A DNA stretch of 64,000 nt from Parabacteroides hominis (GTDB lineage Bacteria; Bacteroidota; Bacteroidia; Bacteroidales; Tannerellaceae): contig NZ_JACOOJ010000019.1 of NCBI RefSeq assembly GCF_014287585.1, forward strand, positions 31,434 to 95,433. Reading direction: 5' to 3'. This document shows positions 18,982 through 27,864 of the stretch, one piece after another. The notes below the pieces were generated by a model that ran no database searches, was not told the origin of the DNA, and saw only the letters and a program-made list of their open reading frames with translations. The position numbers were made by a program, and so were the translations under genes. The first letter of the stretch is position 1, and each line of letters begins with the position of its first letter.

Positions 18982-20976
18982 ATGAGAAAATTCTTTATAT
19001 CTATCTTCATTCTCTGCTTCGGTTTATTTTCAACCGACGTGTTGTCCGCTTCCTCCTTAAACGCAAAGGAAGACCGGCAAACAAGCCCGTATACAGGGTA
19101 TACAAGAGCACACTGGCTGGAAATAAACGAACAGCTGATAGCCGGAGCTTTAAACTATGTAAATCCGGAAACCGGCATATTCAGTTTGCCCGAATCCACC
19201 GGTGCTTACCGGGAACTTGAAGATTTCAGAAACGAGAACCAGGCAAGAATCATGGAGCGCATCATGGTTGGTGTCGTCATTTACACGACGGCAACAGGCA
19301 AAGATGAAGTTCCGGGATACAAAGGTTCCATCACAAAACCTTTTATAAACGCCATTACAAGGGGGACGGATCCCAAAAGCGAAGGGTATTGGGGAGATCC
19401 CGATCCAAACGACCAGATAGGCGTATCATTCGCATTAGGTATATACGCCTGTCCGGAACGTTTCTGGAATCCGCTCACGAACGAACAGAAGAAGAACCTG
19501 ATCAACTTCTTTCAAAAACAATCATTCAACACGACCTATCATAACAACCACTATTTCTTCCACTTATTTGCAACCGGCCTTATCGAAAAATACGGGAACG
19601 GAATCGACTCCAACCGGGCGCATCATACCCAAATGATGGAAAGGCTTTTAGGATGGTACAGGGGAGACGGCTGGTTCATAGACGGCAACAACCGGGGATT
19701 CGATTATTATAACTTTTGGGGATTCCAGCTATTCAATCAGATGGTTTATCAATACGACCCCGTCTGGAAAGAGCAATTCGGGAAAAGGATACAAGAGATA
19801 TCCTCGCGTCTTCTGGAAACCGTACCTTACCAATATGCCCGTAACGGAGGGCATATTCCCTGGGGCAGGTCACTGACATACCGGTTTGCCAGTAATGCGG
19901 CCATCGGATGGGCTATGATAAACGGGAACAGCACGCTGTCGCCGGGAGCAGCCAGACGGATTCTGTCTGGTGATTTAAAATACTTCTGGGAAAACGGATG
20001 CATGGGAGAAAACGGACTGTTGAATATCGGCTATTTAGGCAAGAACCAAAGCCTTGCTGAAAACTATATTGTCCCCGGTGATCCTTATTTTGCCATGCAT
20101 GGCCTGTGTTGCCTGCTACTTCCGGAAAACCACCCGTTCTGGACGGCAAAAGAAGAACCGATGCCGGCAGATATAGCCGGAGGAAAAGTCGCCGTCGAAG
20201 GAGCACAGTTTTCCCTCAACGTAAGCCCTGTTGACGGAGACGCCCGTCTATATCCGGCAGGACAACCTTTCGACAGAACGATCTGGCAAAGTCCGATCAA
20301 ATATAACCAACATGCCTATTCGGCCACAATCGGCTTTTGCTTGACAGGAGAAGGAGGAGAAGATATAGGGGCCGGACGAACCGGATATTCCTATGACGGA
20401 AAACAGTGGATGTACAGGTTACGCAGCCGGGCGTTATTTATAAAACCGGATCATATCGCAAGCGTATATCATCTGCAATCCTCCGGAAAAGAGGATCGCA
20501 CACCGGAATTCCAGAAAGACGAACTGATTACCCATACACTGATCGGAAACGACGGGGAGGTTCACGTATTTTGGCATAATTATCCCGATCCGTTATACTT
20601 ATCGGTCGGAGGGTATGGAATCAGTATTCCTCACAACGGCACGTTACAGGAAACCCCATCCGGGCAAAGGCTCTGTATTCAGGGCGGAGATTATTACTCA
20701 ACCATACAGGCCGTTTTCACACCCGAAGGCAATCTGTATTCCACTTTGCTCACGCCCCGTAAGGGATGGGAACATACACATCTTTTCGGAGGGTTAGGAG
20801 CTTATTGTTCCTGGCAAAGCAAAGCAGGCGTACCACCTCACACTCCGGTTGTCGTATATGTAAACGGGACAAAAGGCCGTGTTCCGGCAAATGTAAAAAT
20901 CAACGTAACACGAACATACAACGGATTAGTTATTACCTTTGAAGGGAAACAATATCAAATCAAAATAATCGACTGA
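18982..20976 (+). CDS. DUF2264-domain protein, putative exported glycoside hydrolase/lyase
   Basis: A 664-residue protein with signal peptide (to about residue 22). The N-terminal ~390 residues carry DUF2264 landmarks: YTGYTRAHWLEIN, ARIMERIMVGVV, EGYWGDPDPNDQ, NNHYFFHLFA, RGDGWFIDGNNRGFDYYNFWG, HIPWGRSLTYRFA and GDPYFAMHGLC, an (alpha/alpha)6-toroid type rich in aromatic and acidic residues. The rest looks like a beta-sandwich. I believe this family is grouped with GH154 (beta-glucuronidase activity reported for one member), but I cannot confirm that here. As the only hydrolase-like protein of this cluster it is the best clue that the glycan contains an acidic sugar. It is followed by the VOC gene after 1 bp. 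Confidence 0.82.
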   Translation: MRKFFISIFILCFGLFSTDVLSASSLNAKEDRQTSPYTGYTRAHWLEINEQLIAGALNYVNPETGIFSLPESTGAYRELEDFRNENQARIMERIMVGVVIYTTATGKDEVPGYKGSITKPFINAITRGTDPKSEGYWGDPDPNDQIGVSFALGIYACPERFWNPLTNEQKKNLINFFQKQSFNTTYHNNHYFFHLFATGLIEKYGNGIDSNRAHHTQMMERLLGWYRGDGWFIDGNNRGFDYYNFWGFQLFNQMVYQYDPVWKEQFGKRIQEISSRLLETVPYQYARNGGHIPWGRSLTYRFASNAAIGWAMINGNSTLSPGAARRILSGDLKYFWENGCMGENGLLNIGYLGKNQSLAENYIVPGDPYFAMHGLCCLLLPENHPFWTAKEEPMPADIAGGKVAVEGAQFSLNVSPVDGDARLYPAGQPFDRTIWQSPIKYNQHAYSATIGFCLTGEGGEDIGAGRTGYSYDGKQWMYRLRSRALFIKPDHIASVYHLQSSGKEDRTPEFQKDELITHTLIGNDGEVHVFWHNYPDPLYLSVGGYGISIPHNGTLQETPSGQRLCIQGGDYYSTIQAVFTPEGNLYSTLLTPRKGWEHTHLFGGLGAYCSWQSKAGVPPHTPVVVYVNGTKGRVPANVKINVTRTYNGLVITFEGKQYQIKIID

Positions 20977-20977
20977 C

Positions 20978-21844
20978 ATGACGTACAAAAGAATATTTAC
21001 AATCCTTTTCACCGGATTGATTTCCATATGCTCGCTCATAGCCCAGGAAACAAAACGCCCTGCCGTATGGGGAATTGCCAAAATGACATTCCTCGTGAGT
21101 GATATGGAAATGGCACGGGAGTATTACGGACGTTTCCTGGGGTTTGACGAAGCCTTTTCCTATCCGTCTCCTTCAGGAACAGTCGTGTCGTTCAAGATAA
21201 ACGACCGCCAGTTCTTAGAATTTATCGTCGACAAACAGGCGAAAGAGAAGAAACGCCTCGTTTCCGTATCGCTGGAAACGGAGTCGGTACGGGATATGTT
21301 GCTCTACTTGCAGGCGCAAGGAGTGAAAGTCTCTCCATGTATCACGGACGGGGCAGGAAACGAAGTCATTGTCACGCAAGATGCAGCCGGAAACAATGTC
21401 GAATTTATCGATCTGAAAGCAGACGGGCTGCACCGGAAATCAAAAGGAAAATTCTTGTCTGAAAACAGAATATCCAAACGGATGCACCATGCAGGCTTAT
21501 ACGCCGAAAAGATCGACGAACAGGACCCTTTCTGGGTAAAGATACTGAAGTGCAAAGAAATCGTCAGATATCCGCTGGACAAAACCCAACCCGGCGTTAT
21601 CCAATACCTGGGTCTGGGCGACTGTACCGAGAATATCGAACACTATTCACCCTGTGATGAGAATTTCAGCCATCCATGTTTCCTGGTCGAGGATATGCAG
21701 GAAACGATCTATACCTTAAAAGAGAGGAGAAACGGACAAACCGTAAACCGTCCCTCCATCGGTAAAACAAAGCGTTGGTTGCTGAATCTCCAAACCCCGG
21801 ATAAGACAAGAGTTGAATTTACAGAGGCCTATTGCATAAAATAG
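20978..21844 (+). CDS. Exported two-module VOC (glyoxalase-fold) protein
   Basis: A 288-residue protein with a signal peptide (FTGLISICSLIAQ, cut near residue 22) and two vicinal-oxygen-chelate modules: first WGIAKMTFLVSDMEMAREYY to about NNVEFIDL, second starting RMHHAGLYAEKIDEQDPFW and ending TRVEFTEAYC. The H and E positions of the second module (MHHAGL and VEFTE) fit metal ligands; the first module has K-M-T-F at the equivalent strand, so its metal site may be incomplete. VOC proteins act as lyases, isomerases, epimerases or dioxygenases. An exported one next to an exported oxidoreductase suggests handling of an oxidised sugar intermediate. Function not assignable. The 28 bp to the convergent gene show no clear terminator. 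Confidence 0.78.
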   Translation: MTYKRIFTILFTGLISICSLIAQETKRPAVWGIAKMTFLVSDMEMAREYYGRFLGFDEAFSYPSPSGTVVSFKINDRQFLEFIVDKQAKEKKRLVSVSLETESVRDMLLYLQAQGVKVSPCITDGAGNEVIVTQDAAGNNVEFIDLKADGLHRKSKGKFLSENRISKRMHHAGLYAEKIDEQDPFWVKILKCKEIVRYPLDKTQPGVIQYLGLGDCTENIEHYSPCDENFSHPCFLVEDMQETIYTLKERRNGQTVNRPSIGKTKRWLLNLQTPDKTRVEFTEAYCIK

Positions 21845-21872
21845 AACCGGGCAAAACAGATACGGACTGTTG

Positions 21873-22472
21873 CTACACCAAAGCCAGTTTACGGATATCC
21901 GTATCCCAACGTGGTTCCGAATAAATCAGGCCGACAGCTTCGGCGGGGGTAGAGGCGACCACCCAAAGCCCTGCATGTTGCGGGCGCATGAAATGCTCGT
22001 CGACGGCTCTTCGGAACATCTCCAAAAGGGGATCGAAGTAGCCGTTTATGTTCAGGATGACAATCGGGTTGAGATACAAGCCTAATTGTTTCCAGGTGAT
22101 GACTTCCAGCAACTCTTCGAGAGTGCCGCATCCGCCCGGAAGGGCGATCACGGCATCCGAGAGGTCGGCCATCCGTTGTTTGCGTTCGTGCATACTGTCG
22201 ACTTCGACCAGATCGGTAAGCCCCTTGTGACACCAATCCTGTTCGACCATAAAACGGGGAATCACGCCAGTTACGGTTCCACCGGCAGCCAGCGTAGCAT
22301 CCGACACGGCGCACATCAGGCCGGAATTGCCGGCCCCGTTGATCACCCGCAGGTTCCGTTCACCCAGTAAGCGGCCCAGTTCGGCAGCCGCCTCCTGATA
22401 AGCAGGGGCGACTTGCGTGCTGGATGCACAATACACACAAACAGAAGCGATCTTATTTCTTTCTTTTTCCAT
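21873..22472 (-). CDS. LOG family protein (cytokinin riboside 5'-phosphate phosphoribohydrolase type)
   Basis: A 199-residue TIGR00730-type Rossmann protein. Diagnostic features: PGGCGTLEE at 112-120 (the PGGxGTxxE motif), HERKQRM at 95-101, and the glycine-rich NGAGNSGLM region. Family members hydrolyse nucleoside 5'-monophosphates such as AMP or cytokinin ribotides to base and ribose 5-phosphate. Its ATG overlaps the stop of the preceding TIGR02757 gene (TAATG), so the two are cotranslated. It ends a four-gene minus-strand operon. Confidence 0.92.
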   Translation of the reverse strand: MEKERNKIASVCVYCASSTQVAPAYQEAAAELGRLLGERNLRVINGAGNSGLMCAVSDATLAAGGTVTGVIPRFMVEQDWCHKGLTDLVEVDSMHERKQRMADLSDAVIALPGGCGTLEELLEVITWKQLGLYLNPIVILNINGYFDPLLEMFRRAVDEHFMRPQHAGLWVVASTPAEAVGLIYSEPRWDTDIRKLALV

Positions 22473-23218
22473 TACTCTTTTTTCTTATTTATATCGTATC
22501 CGAACAAGGCGAAATCACCTAAGCAGGGATCATCCGGGAAGATATGCGACAAGGCTTCGGTTATCTCAAGCGCCGTTTTCAGGGTTGCGGTTCGTTGCTG
22601 CGTCAAGCCGAGTTCCAATGAAATCTGGTGGACATGCGTGTCCAGCGGGATAATCAGTTGGCGGGGATGAAAGGCGGTCTGCCAAATCCCGAAATCGACG
22701 ATTCCATCGGTCCGGATCATCCAGCGAAGGAACATGGCCAGGCGTTTACAGGCAGAAGTGCCGTTCATCACCGGAATGCCGTTTATGCCGGAAAAGAGAT
22801 CCTGCAACTTAAGGACCGGATTCGGGTAGGGGCTTGCAGCCAATGCGTCTTCCAGCGAATCATACCGCTCATATATCTCTTTCAACCGGTCACAGAGGGC
22901 ACGCAGGTCCGAATGCGTATAAAAGCGATAAAACGTATCACGTTTGCCGGCCGGGACCTCCGAAACCAGTTCCCGATACCGTCCGGACAATATCCACTCG
23001 TAAGGGCTTCCACCCATCCGGCTATGCAACCAGTCCGCCTTGCGGAGGATCAGCTCCCGGCGTCCATAGGAGAACCAGGAAGTGATAAAAGCAGATATTT
23101 CGATATCCCGCTTCTCCGTAAACCGATGGGGGAACTGAACCGGGTCATCGGGGATAAAAGACTTCACATTATAGGTTCCGGCCCATTCCTTCAATTTCGC
23201 TTTCAGTTGCTTGTCCAT
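22472..23218 (-). CDS. TIGR02757 (DUF2400) family protein
   Basis: A 248-residue cytoplasmic protein of the TIGR02757/DUF2400 family, common in Bacteroidetes. Supporting stretches: RDIEISAFITSWFSYGRRELI near the N-terminus, FYRFYTHSDLRALC, KRLAMFLRWMIRTDGIVDFGIW and PLDTHVHQISLELGL. The helical arrangement recalls the HhH-GPD DNA glycosylase fold, but the biochemical role is not established. It lies 3 bp downstream of the DNA alkylation repair gene, consistent with a link to DNA metabolism. Confidence 0.88.
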   Translation of the reverse strand: MDKQLKAKLKEWAGTYNVKSFIPDDPVQFPHRFTEKRDIEISAFITSWFSYGRRELILRKADWLHSRMGGSPYEWILSGRYRELVSEVPAGKRDTFYRFYTHSDLRALCDRLKEIYERYDSLEDALAASPYPNPVLKLQDLFSGINGIPVMNGTSACKRLAMFLRWMIRTDGIVDFGIWQTAFHPRQLIIPLDTHVHQISLELGLTQQRTATLKTALEITEALSHIFPDDPCLGDFALFGYDINKKKE

Positions 23219-23221
23219 CCC

Positions 23222-23929
23222 TTACTTCATCTTTAAGAAATACTGGCGCCGGTCTTCAGGATAATGCTCGATGGCATAGCGGAGAGCCGTACGCGGAAGC
23301 TGTGTCGCATAACGTTCCAGAAAGCCGGTGAGGGTATCCCGGTCTCTTTTGCCCACTTCGCGAAGCATCCAGCCTACGGCTTTATGCATCAAGTCATGTT
23401 TATGCGTCATCAACCGTTCGGCCAAAACTAATGTATCGGTAAAATCCGAACGGCGGATAAAAGCCCAGGTACAGACGATCGAAATCCGCTGTTCCCAGAG
23501 GTTATCGCTGGCAGCCAGTTCATACAGGACGGAACGGTCCCGGTCCACCAAATATTCGCCGACAATATCCCGGCAGGATAAATCCACCAAATCCCAATTA
23601 TTGCAGCGGCGGGTATTCTTCAAATAGAAACGATACATCTTTTCCCGTTCAGCTTCAGTCGTCTTCTTATCCTGGAAGCGATAGACCAGAACCAAGAGGG
23701 CGCAAAGGCGTGCCTCATGCCAAGGACTATCCAACAGGCGCTGCAATTCATCGAGGGGCATCGCTTTGTTGGCCTTGGCTATGCTGCGGGTTTGCGGGAC
23801 GACGACTCCTAAAAAGCGGTCGCCTTCGCCATATTGCCCCGGTCCGGTCTTGAAAAACCGGCTCAGATGGGCGGCTTTTTCGGGTGAACCGACCGATTGC
23901 AGTTCACTCAGCACAAACTCCGCCGTCAT
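23222..23929 (-). CDS. AlkD-type DNA alkylation repair protein
   Basis: A 235-residue HEAT-like-repeat DNA glycosylase of the AlkD family, which removes 3-methyladenine and 7-methylguanine. Family features are DRFLGVVVPQTR at the N-terminal side, CNNWDLVDLSCRDIVG (the conserved W and D of the active cleft) and HKAVGWMLREVGKRD (second conserved tryptophan). I place the start at 23929, where ATGA overlaps the stop of the upstream dehydrogenase; the frame stays open 20 codons further upstream but that would lie inside the neighbour. Confidence 0.92.
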   Translation of the reverse strand: MTAEFVLSELQSVGSPEKAAHLSRFFKTGPGQYGEGDRFLGVVVPQTRSIAKANKAMPLDELQRLLDSPWHEARLCALLVLVYRFQDKKTTEAEREKMYRFYLKNTRRCNNWDLVDLSCRDIVGEYLVDRDRSVLYELAASDNLWEQRISIVCTWAFIRRSDFTDTLVLAERLMTHKHDLMHKAVGWMLREVGKRDRDTLTGFLERYATQLPRTALRYAIEHYPEDRRQYFLKMK

Positions 23930-24888
23930 GGACGCAGCACCCGTGACACAGGACGGTCGCCTTCCAGGAATCCGATTACATTGTTGCAAACCGTACGCGC
24001 CATGATAATACGCGTTTCCAGCGTCTGCGTCCCGATATGGGGCGTCAGGACGACATTTTCCATTTCCAGCAACTCCGGCGAGGGATAATCGCCGAACTCG
24101 AATACATCCAGGCCGGCGCCATGAATCGTCCCGTCTTTTAAAGCCTGCACCAAAGCCTTTTCATCGACCAAAGGACCGCGGCCGGTGTTGATCAGGACGG
24201 CTGTCGGTTTCATCAGTTTCAGTTCGGCTTCACCGATGATATGGTAGGTTTCCGGTGTATAAGGGGCATTCAGGGAAACGAAATCGGATTGGGAGAGGAG
24301 TTCCTCCTTGGAAACGTATGTCACGTTCAGCTTTGTCTCTTCTTCGACATACAGTTGGCGACGGTTGTGATAGAGGACCTCCATACCACAGGCATTCGCA
24401 CGTTTGGCAAGGGCTTTCCCGATACGTCCCATACCGATAATACCTAACGTCTTCCCGGTCACGTTAATGCCTAAATTCTCTAAGACGCCGATTTTCATAT
24501 CCTGTTTTTCCATACGCAGTTTCCGGTCGCATTCGGTAATGCGGCGTGCCACGTCGAGCATCAATCCAAGCGCGAGATTAGCGGTAGGAGCTGTCACCGG
24601 ATCAGGAGTATTCGCCACCGTAATTCCTTTTTCAAGGCAGTAAGCGACGTCGATATTATTGTAGCCGACGGCATAATTGGCAACCATTTTCAGGTTAGGA
24701 GCATGGTCTATCAATTCCTTATTCACAGGAAAATCGAACATCGAGCACAATACATCGTACTCCGGTATCATCTCTAAAACTTCTTCGTACGTGAAGTCCC
24801 TTCCTTCCGGAAAAGTAACTTCATACTTGCTTTCCAGCTCGGTAAAACCTTCGCGGAACATGTCGTAAGTGACTAATATCTTTGTCAT
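23926..24888 (-). CDS. D-isomer-specific 2-hydroxyacid dehydrogenase
   Basis: A 320-residue NAD(P)-dependent dehydrogenase reducing 2-oxo acids such as glyoxylate, hydroxypyruvate or pyruvate. The dinucleotide fold shows GIIGMGRIG (149-157), followed by HNRR, which suggests NADPH tolerance. The catalytic arginine is in INTGRGPLVDE, the glutamate follows in the next strand, and the histidine is in LTPHIGTQT. It leads the minus-strand operon with alkD, TIGR02757 and LOG. The exact substrate cannot be decided from sequence. Confidence 0.9.
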   Translation of the reverse strand: MTKILVTYDMFREGFTELESKYEVTFPEGRDFTYEEVLEMIPEYDVLCSMFDFPVNKELIDHAPNLKMVANYAVGYNNIDVAYCLEKGITVANTPDPVTAPTANLALGLMLDVARRITECDRKLRMEKQDMKIGVLENLGINVTGKTLGIIGMGRIGKALAKRANACGMEVLYHNRRQLYVEEETKLNVTYVSKEELLSQSDFVSLNAPYTPETYHIIGEAELKLMKPTAVLINTGRGPLVDEKALVQALKDGTIHGAGLDVFEFGDYPSPELLEMENVVLTPHIGTQTLETRIIMARTVCNNVIGFLEGDRPVSRVLRP

Positions 24889-24915
24889 AACTATTCTTTT
24901 TATTCAACTTTAACA

Positions 24916-25011
24916 ATCATCTATCCGTCTGCTGAAGCAGACGGCAAAAGAGAGCCTGAGGCACGAGGCGCAGCTCTATCTGTTAGCTCACCCATAAATC
25001 ATCATTTATCC
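24916..25011. repeat. Half copy of the fold-back repeat element
   Basis: The 20-bp perfect palindrome CCGTCTGCTGAAGCAGACGG (24925-24944) is followed by GCAAAAGAGAGCCTGAGGC and then CTGTTAGCTCACCCATAAATCATC. This matches the right arm of the full elements at 33046 and 59843. The rest of the 172-bp gap between the dehydrogenase and the esterase holds only AT-rich sequence. The palindrome could also act as a terminator for the esterase gene that ends at 25061. Confidence 0.8.
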
Positions 25012-25060
25012 GCTTACAGTTAAATTATTATACATTTTAATACTTCGCAAAAATACAAAA

Positions 25061-25888
25061 TTATCTGTTACTTTCGGGTTGATTCGAAAGTGTATGGTCA
25101 CGGATAAACCGCACGGCTAAGGGGAAGCCTGCTGCACACATGCTGCCGTGGTCGAAACCGCCTAATTCGTAAAGCGTCACATCGGGATGGCCGAGCAGTT
25201 TGAAGAGGCGGTAGAAATAGGCTGACTCTTCGTAGCGGCCATACAATTCTTTTTCACGGTCGCCGGAAAGGATCAGGATAGGGGCGCAGTCCGGACGGAC
25301 GTGATACAAGGGAGCCGTCTCGTCGATTGTCGGCTGCAAAGGTTTCAATCCTCGCTGGTTGCGGGTTTCGAAATGAGTGATTACCTGACCGCTGAAAGGG
25401 ATGATCCCGGCGAGCTTGTCGGCATCTTTCCCGTAACGCGCCAACTGCTTCTTATCCAGCCCGACCATATCGACCAGATAGCCGCCGGCGGAATGGCCGG
25501 CAATATAGATAGAGGCGGTGTCGCCTCCGTATTTTCCGATATTATCGAATACCCAGACAACGGCGGCTGCGGCATCGTCCACGATCTCCATTGTTTTCAC
25601 ATGCGGTGACAAGCGGTATTCAACGCCTACGACTACCATGCCATCCGTCAATAATTGCGAAGGGATTTCCCGGCTGCCACCGGTCAATCCGCCGCCATGA
25701 AACCAAACTACGACCGGAACATTATTGACTCCCGGCTGGTAAGCGATATCCAGCCGGCACATTTTAGAAGCATATTCATCACCTGTATTTCCACGGTACG
25801 GGACATTACGCTCGTAGGTATAATCGGCCGCAATAGCCATTACAGTAAACCAGAAAAGCAGAAAGGTTAACCCGATTTTATTCGTCAT
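25061..25888 (-). CDS. Exported alpha/beta-hydrolase, carboxylesterase type
   Basis: A 275-residue esterase with a signal peptide (MTNKIGLTFLLFWFTVMAIA). The oxyanion motif HGGG is at 64-67, the nucleophile elbow GHSAGG has S133, the acid is likely D in LILSGDRE and the base is H in GGFDHGSM. This is the BD-FAE/hormone-sensitive-lipase-like group that removes acetyl or aromatic groups from glycans or small esters. Start chosen at the ATG that opens the signal peptide; the frame extends 16 codons further upstream. It stands alone, divergent from the SpmAB gene. Confidence 0.86.
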   Translation of the reverse strand: MTNKIGLTFLLFWFTVMAIAADYTYERNVPYRGNTGDEYASKMCRLDIAYQPGVNNVPVVVWFHGGGLTGGSREIPSQLLTDGMVVVGVEYRLSPHVKTMEIVDDAAAAVVWVFDNIGKYGGDTASIYIAGHSAGGYLVDMVGLDKKQLARYGKDADKLAGIIPFSGQVITHFETRNQRGLKPLQPTIDETAPLYHVRPDCAPILILSGDREKELYGRYEESAYFYRLFKLLGHPDVTLYELGGFDHGSMCAAGFPLAVRFIRDHTLSNQPESNR

Positions 25889-26014
25889 ATTATACACTAA
25901 ATTTGAATTGATTAAACACAAAGAACTATCCTCCAAATGTAATTAGCTTTTTGGAACTAAGCAAACAATCTGCCATTTCCCGTCTTCTTTTTCCTGCGGA
26001 ACCCGATTATTTCC

Positions 26015-26022
26015 TATTTTTG
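26015..26022 (+). promoter_or_regulatory. Putative -7 element for the SpmA/SpmB gene
   Basis: TATTTTTG matches TAnnTTTG, 41 bp before the ATG; a T-rich stretch (25988-25992) sits roughly where the -33 box should be. Confidence 0.5.
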
Positions 26023-26063
26023 TAATCTAATAACGAGTATCTTATTACCTGTCAACAACTACT

Positions 26064-27296
26064 ATGGTTCTAAATTATATCTGGATCGCCTTCTTTCTGA
26101 TCGCCTTCGTGGTGGCACTTTGCAAATTAGCCATCAGCGGAGACACGGAAGTTTTTACCAACATCATCAACGCCTCTTTTGCCTCGGCAAAGACAGGGTT
26201 CGAGATATCCCTCGGACTGACGGGAGTCTTAGCTCTCTGGCTCGGCATCATGAAAATCGGGGAAAAAGGGGGCGTGATACAGGCGTTTGCCCGGTTGACG
26301 GCGCCCGTGTTCAGCAAGCTCTTTCCGGGAATACCGAAAGACCATCCGGCAACGGGTTCCATCTTCATGTGCATTTCGGCCAACTTGTTAGGCTTGGACA
26401 ATGCAGCTACGCCGATGGGACTGAAAGCCATGAAAGAGTTGCAGGAGCTGAACACGCAGAAGGATTCCGCCAGCGATCCGATGATCATGTTCCTTTGCAT
26501 CAACGCTTCGGGGCTGACGCTGATCCCGGTCTCCATCATGACCTACCGGGCACAGATGGGATCGGCAAACCCTGCCGATGTCTTCCTGCCCCTCATGCTC
26601 GCGACCTTCTCTTCTACCCTGGTCGCCATATTGGCAGTCTGCTTCAAACAACGGATCAACATCCTGCAACGGAACCTGCTGCTTTTCTTCGGCGGTATGA
26701 TCGCGTTCATCGGCGGTCTGGCGTTGCTTTTCGGGATGATGAGCCAGCAGTCGGTCTCCCTCTACTCTACCCTGTTTGCCAACATTTTGCTTTTCTCCAT
26801 CATCTGCGGATTCATCATCAGCGGAATCCGCAAGAAAATCAACGTATACGACACCTTTATCGAAGGAGCGAAAGAAGGTTTCCAGACCGCCGTGACAATC
26901 ATCCCCTACCTCATCGCCGTATTGGTCGCCATTGCTGTTTTCCGGGCTTCGGGAGCAATGGATTTCCTGATCGACGGCATCCGCATGGGAGTCGCGGCAG
27001 CAGGACTGGACACGCAGTTTGTGGAAGGTCTGCCTACCATGTTGATGAAACCGCTTAGCGGTAGCGGGGCGCGGGGCATGATGTTGGACGCGATGAACAC
27101 CTACGGCGCGGACTCGTTCATAGGCCGCCTCTGCTCCATCGTGCAGGGATCGAGCGACACGACTTTCTACGTCGTCGCCCTTTATTTCGGCAGTGTCGGA
27201 ATCCGTAACACCTACTATACGATCCCCTGTTCACTGCTGGCCGATTTAGCCGGGGCGATTGCGGCGGTAGCTATGACGTATCTGTTTTTTACCTAA
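26064..27296 (+). CDS. Nucleoside-recognition/gate-domain membrane protein, SpmA-SpmB fusion
   Basis: A 410-residue multispanning protein. The first half (TNIINASFASAKTGFEISLGL, LGIMKIGEKGG, HPATGSIFMCISANLLGLDNAATP, FLCINASGLTLIP) matches SpmA; the second half, from about residue 215, matches SpmB (YDTFIEGAKEGFQTAVTIIPYL, GDSS-like QGSSDTTFYVVALYFGSVG). Both halves carry the Gate domain named for nucleoside transporters. In Bacillus the two separate proteins help dehydrate the spore core; here a non-sporulating lineage has them fused. A small-solute or ion transport role is likely but unproven. Single-gene unit, divergent from the esterase. The 123 bp to ybeY show no clear signal. Confidence 0.9.
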   Translation: MVLNYIWIAFFLIAFVVALCKLAISGDTEVFTNIINASFASAKTGFEISLGLTGVLALWLGIMKIGEKGGVIQAFARLTAPVFSKLFPGIPKDHPATGSIFMCISANLLGLDNAATPMGLKAMKELQELNTQKDSASDPMIMFLCINASGLTLIPVSIMTYRAQMGSANPADVFLPLMLATFSSTLVAILAVCFKQRINILQRNLLLFFGGMIAFIGGLALLFGMMSQQSVSLYSTLFANILLFSIICGFIISGIRKKINVYDTFIEGAKEGFQTAVTIIPYLIAVLVAIAVFRASGAMDFLIDGIRMGVAAAGLDTQFVEGLPTMLMKPLSGSGARGMMLDAMNTYGADSFIGRLCSIVQGSSDTTFYVVALYFGSVGIRNTYYTIPCSLLADLAGAIAAVAMTYLFFT

Positions 27297-27419
27297 TATC
27301 AAAATGACACTGCCACCCCATGTAAATCGGATTAGTAGTGCATCTATTTGGAATCAGTATAGCGGGTAATTATTTTTAACATATCATTCGGTAAGATAAA
27401 ATAGAAAAAGAATAACAAT

Positions 27420-27854
27420 ATGGCAATAGCATTCTACGCGGAAGACACCAAGCTTCCGGCAATCAAAAAGAGAGCGGTCGGCAACTGGGTGAAAGAGGTT
27501 GCCGCCACATACGGAAAGAAAGTCGGCGATATCAGCTACATCTTCTGTTCCGATGAGAAGATACTGGAAGTAAACCGCCAGTACCTTCAACATGATTATT
27601 ATACGGATATCATCACGTTCGATTATACCAGCGGCGACAAGATATCGGGAGACCTGTTTATCAGCCTCGATACGGTGAAGACTAATTCCGAAGCCTTCAA
27701 CACCTCCTACAACGAGGAACTCCACCGTACCATCATCCACGGCATCCTCCACCTATGCGGCATCAACGATAAAGGGCCTGGGGAACGCGAGATCATGGAG
27801 GCCAACGAGAACAAAGCACTGGCGATATTGCCGGAGGAATGCCGGGAAAGTTAA
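27420..27854 (+). CDS. ybeY: Endoribonuclease YbeY (16S rRNA maturation)
   Basis: A 144-residue zinc-dependent endoribonuclease required for 16S rRNA 3'-end processing and ribosome quality control. The metal motif reads HGILHLCGINDKGPGE: the first two histidines are present, and the position of the third histidine of the common HGxLHLxGxDH motif is replaced within NDK. To my knowledge this is usual for Bacteroidetes YbeY and not a defect. SYIFCSDEKILEVNRQYLQHDYYTDIITFDY is the conserved preceding region. The stop codon lies inside a 22-bp palindrome. Confidence 0.93.
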   Translation: MAIAFYAEDTKLPAIKKRAVGNWVKEVAATYGKKVGDISYIFCSDEKILEVNRQYLQHDYYTDIITFDYTSGDKISGDLFISLDTVKTNSEAFNTSYNEELHRTIIHGILHLCGINDKGPGEREIMEANENKALAILPEECRES

Positions 27855-27863
27855 CTTTCCCGG
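27842..27863. terminator. Bidirectional terminator palindrome
   Basis: A perfect 22-bp dyad (CCGGGAAAG, TTAA, CTTTCCCGG) sits between the convergent ybeY and propeller genes, 2 bp from the propeller stop. It lacks a strong T-run on either side but can fold in both transcripts. Confidence 0.7.
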
Positions 27864-27864
27864 A

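Noticed and set aside
27750..27800. YbeY as a defective gene because the third metal histidine is missing
   Set aside because: The variant motif HGILHLCGINDK fits the form I know from Bacteroidetes YbeY, and the rest of the protein is intact.
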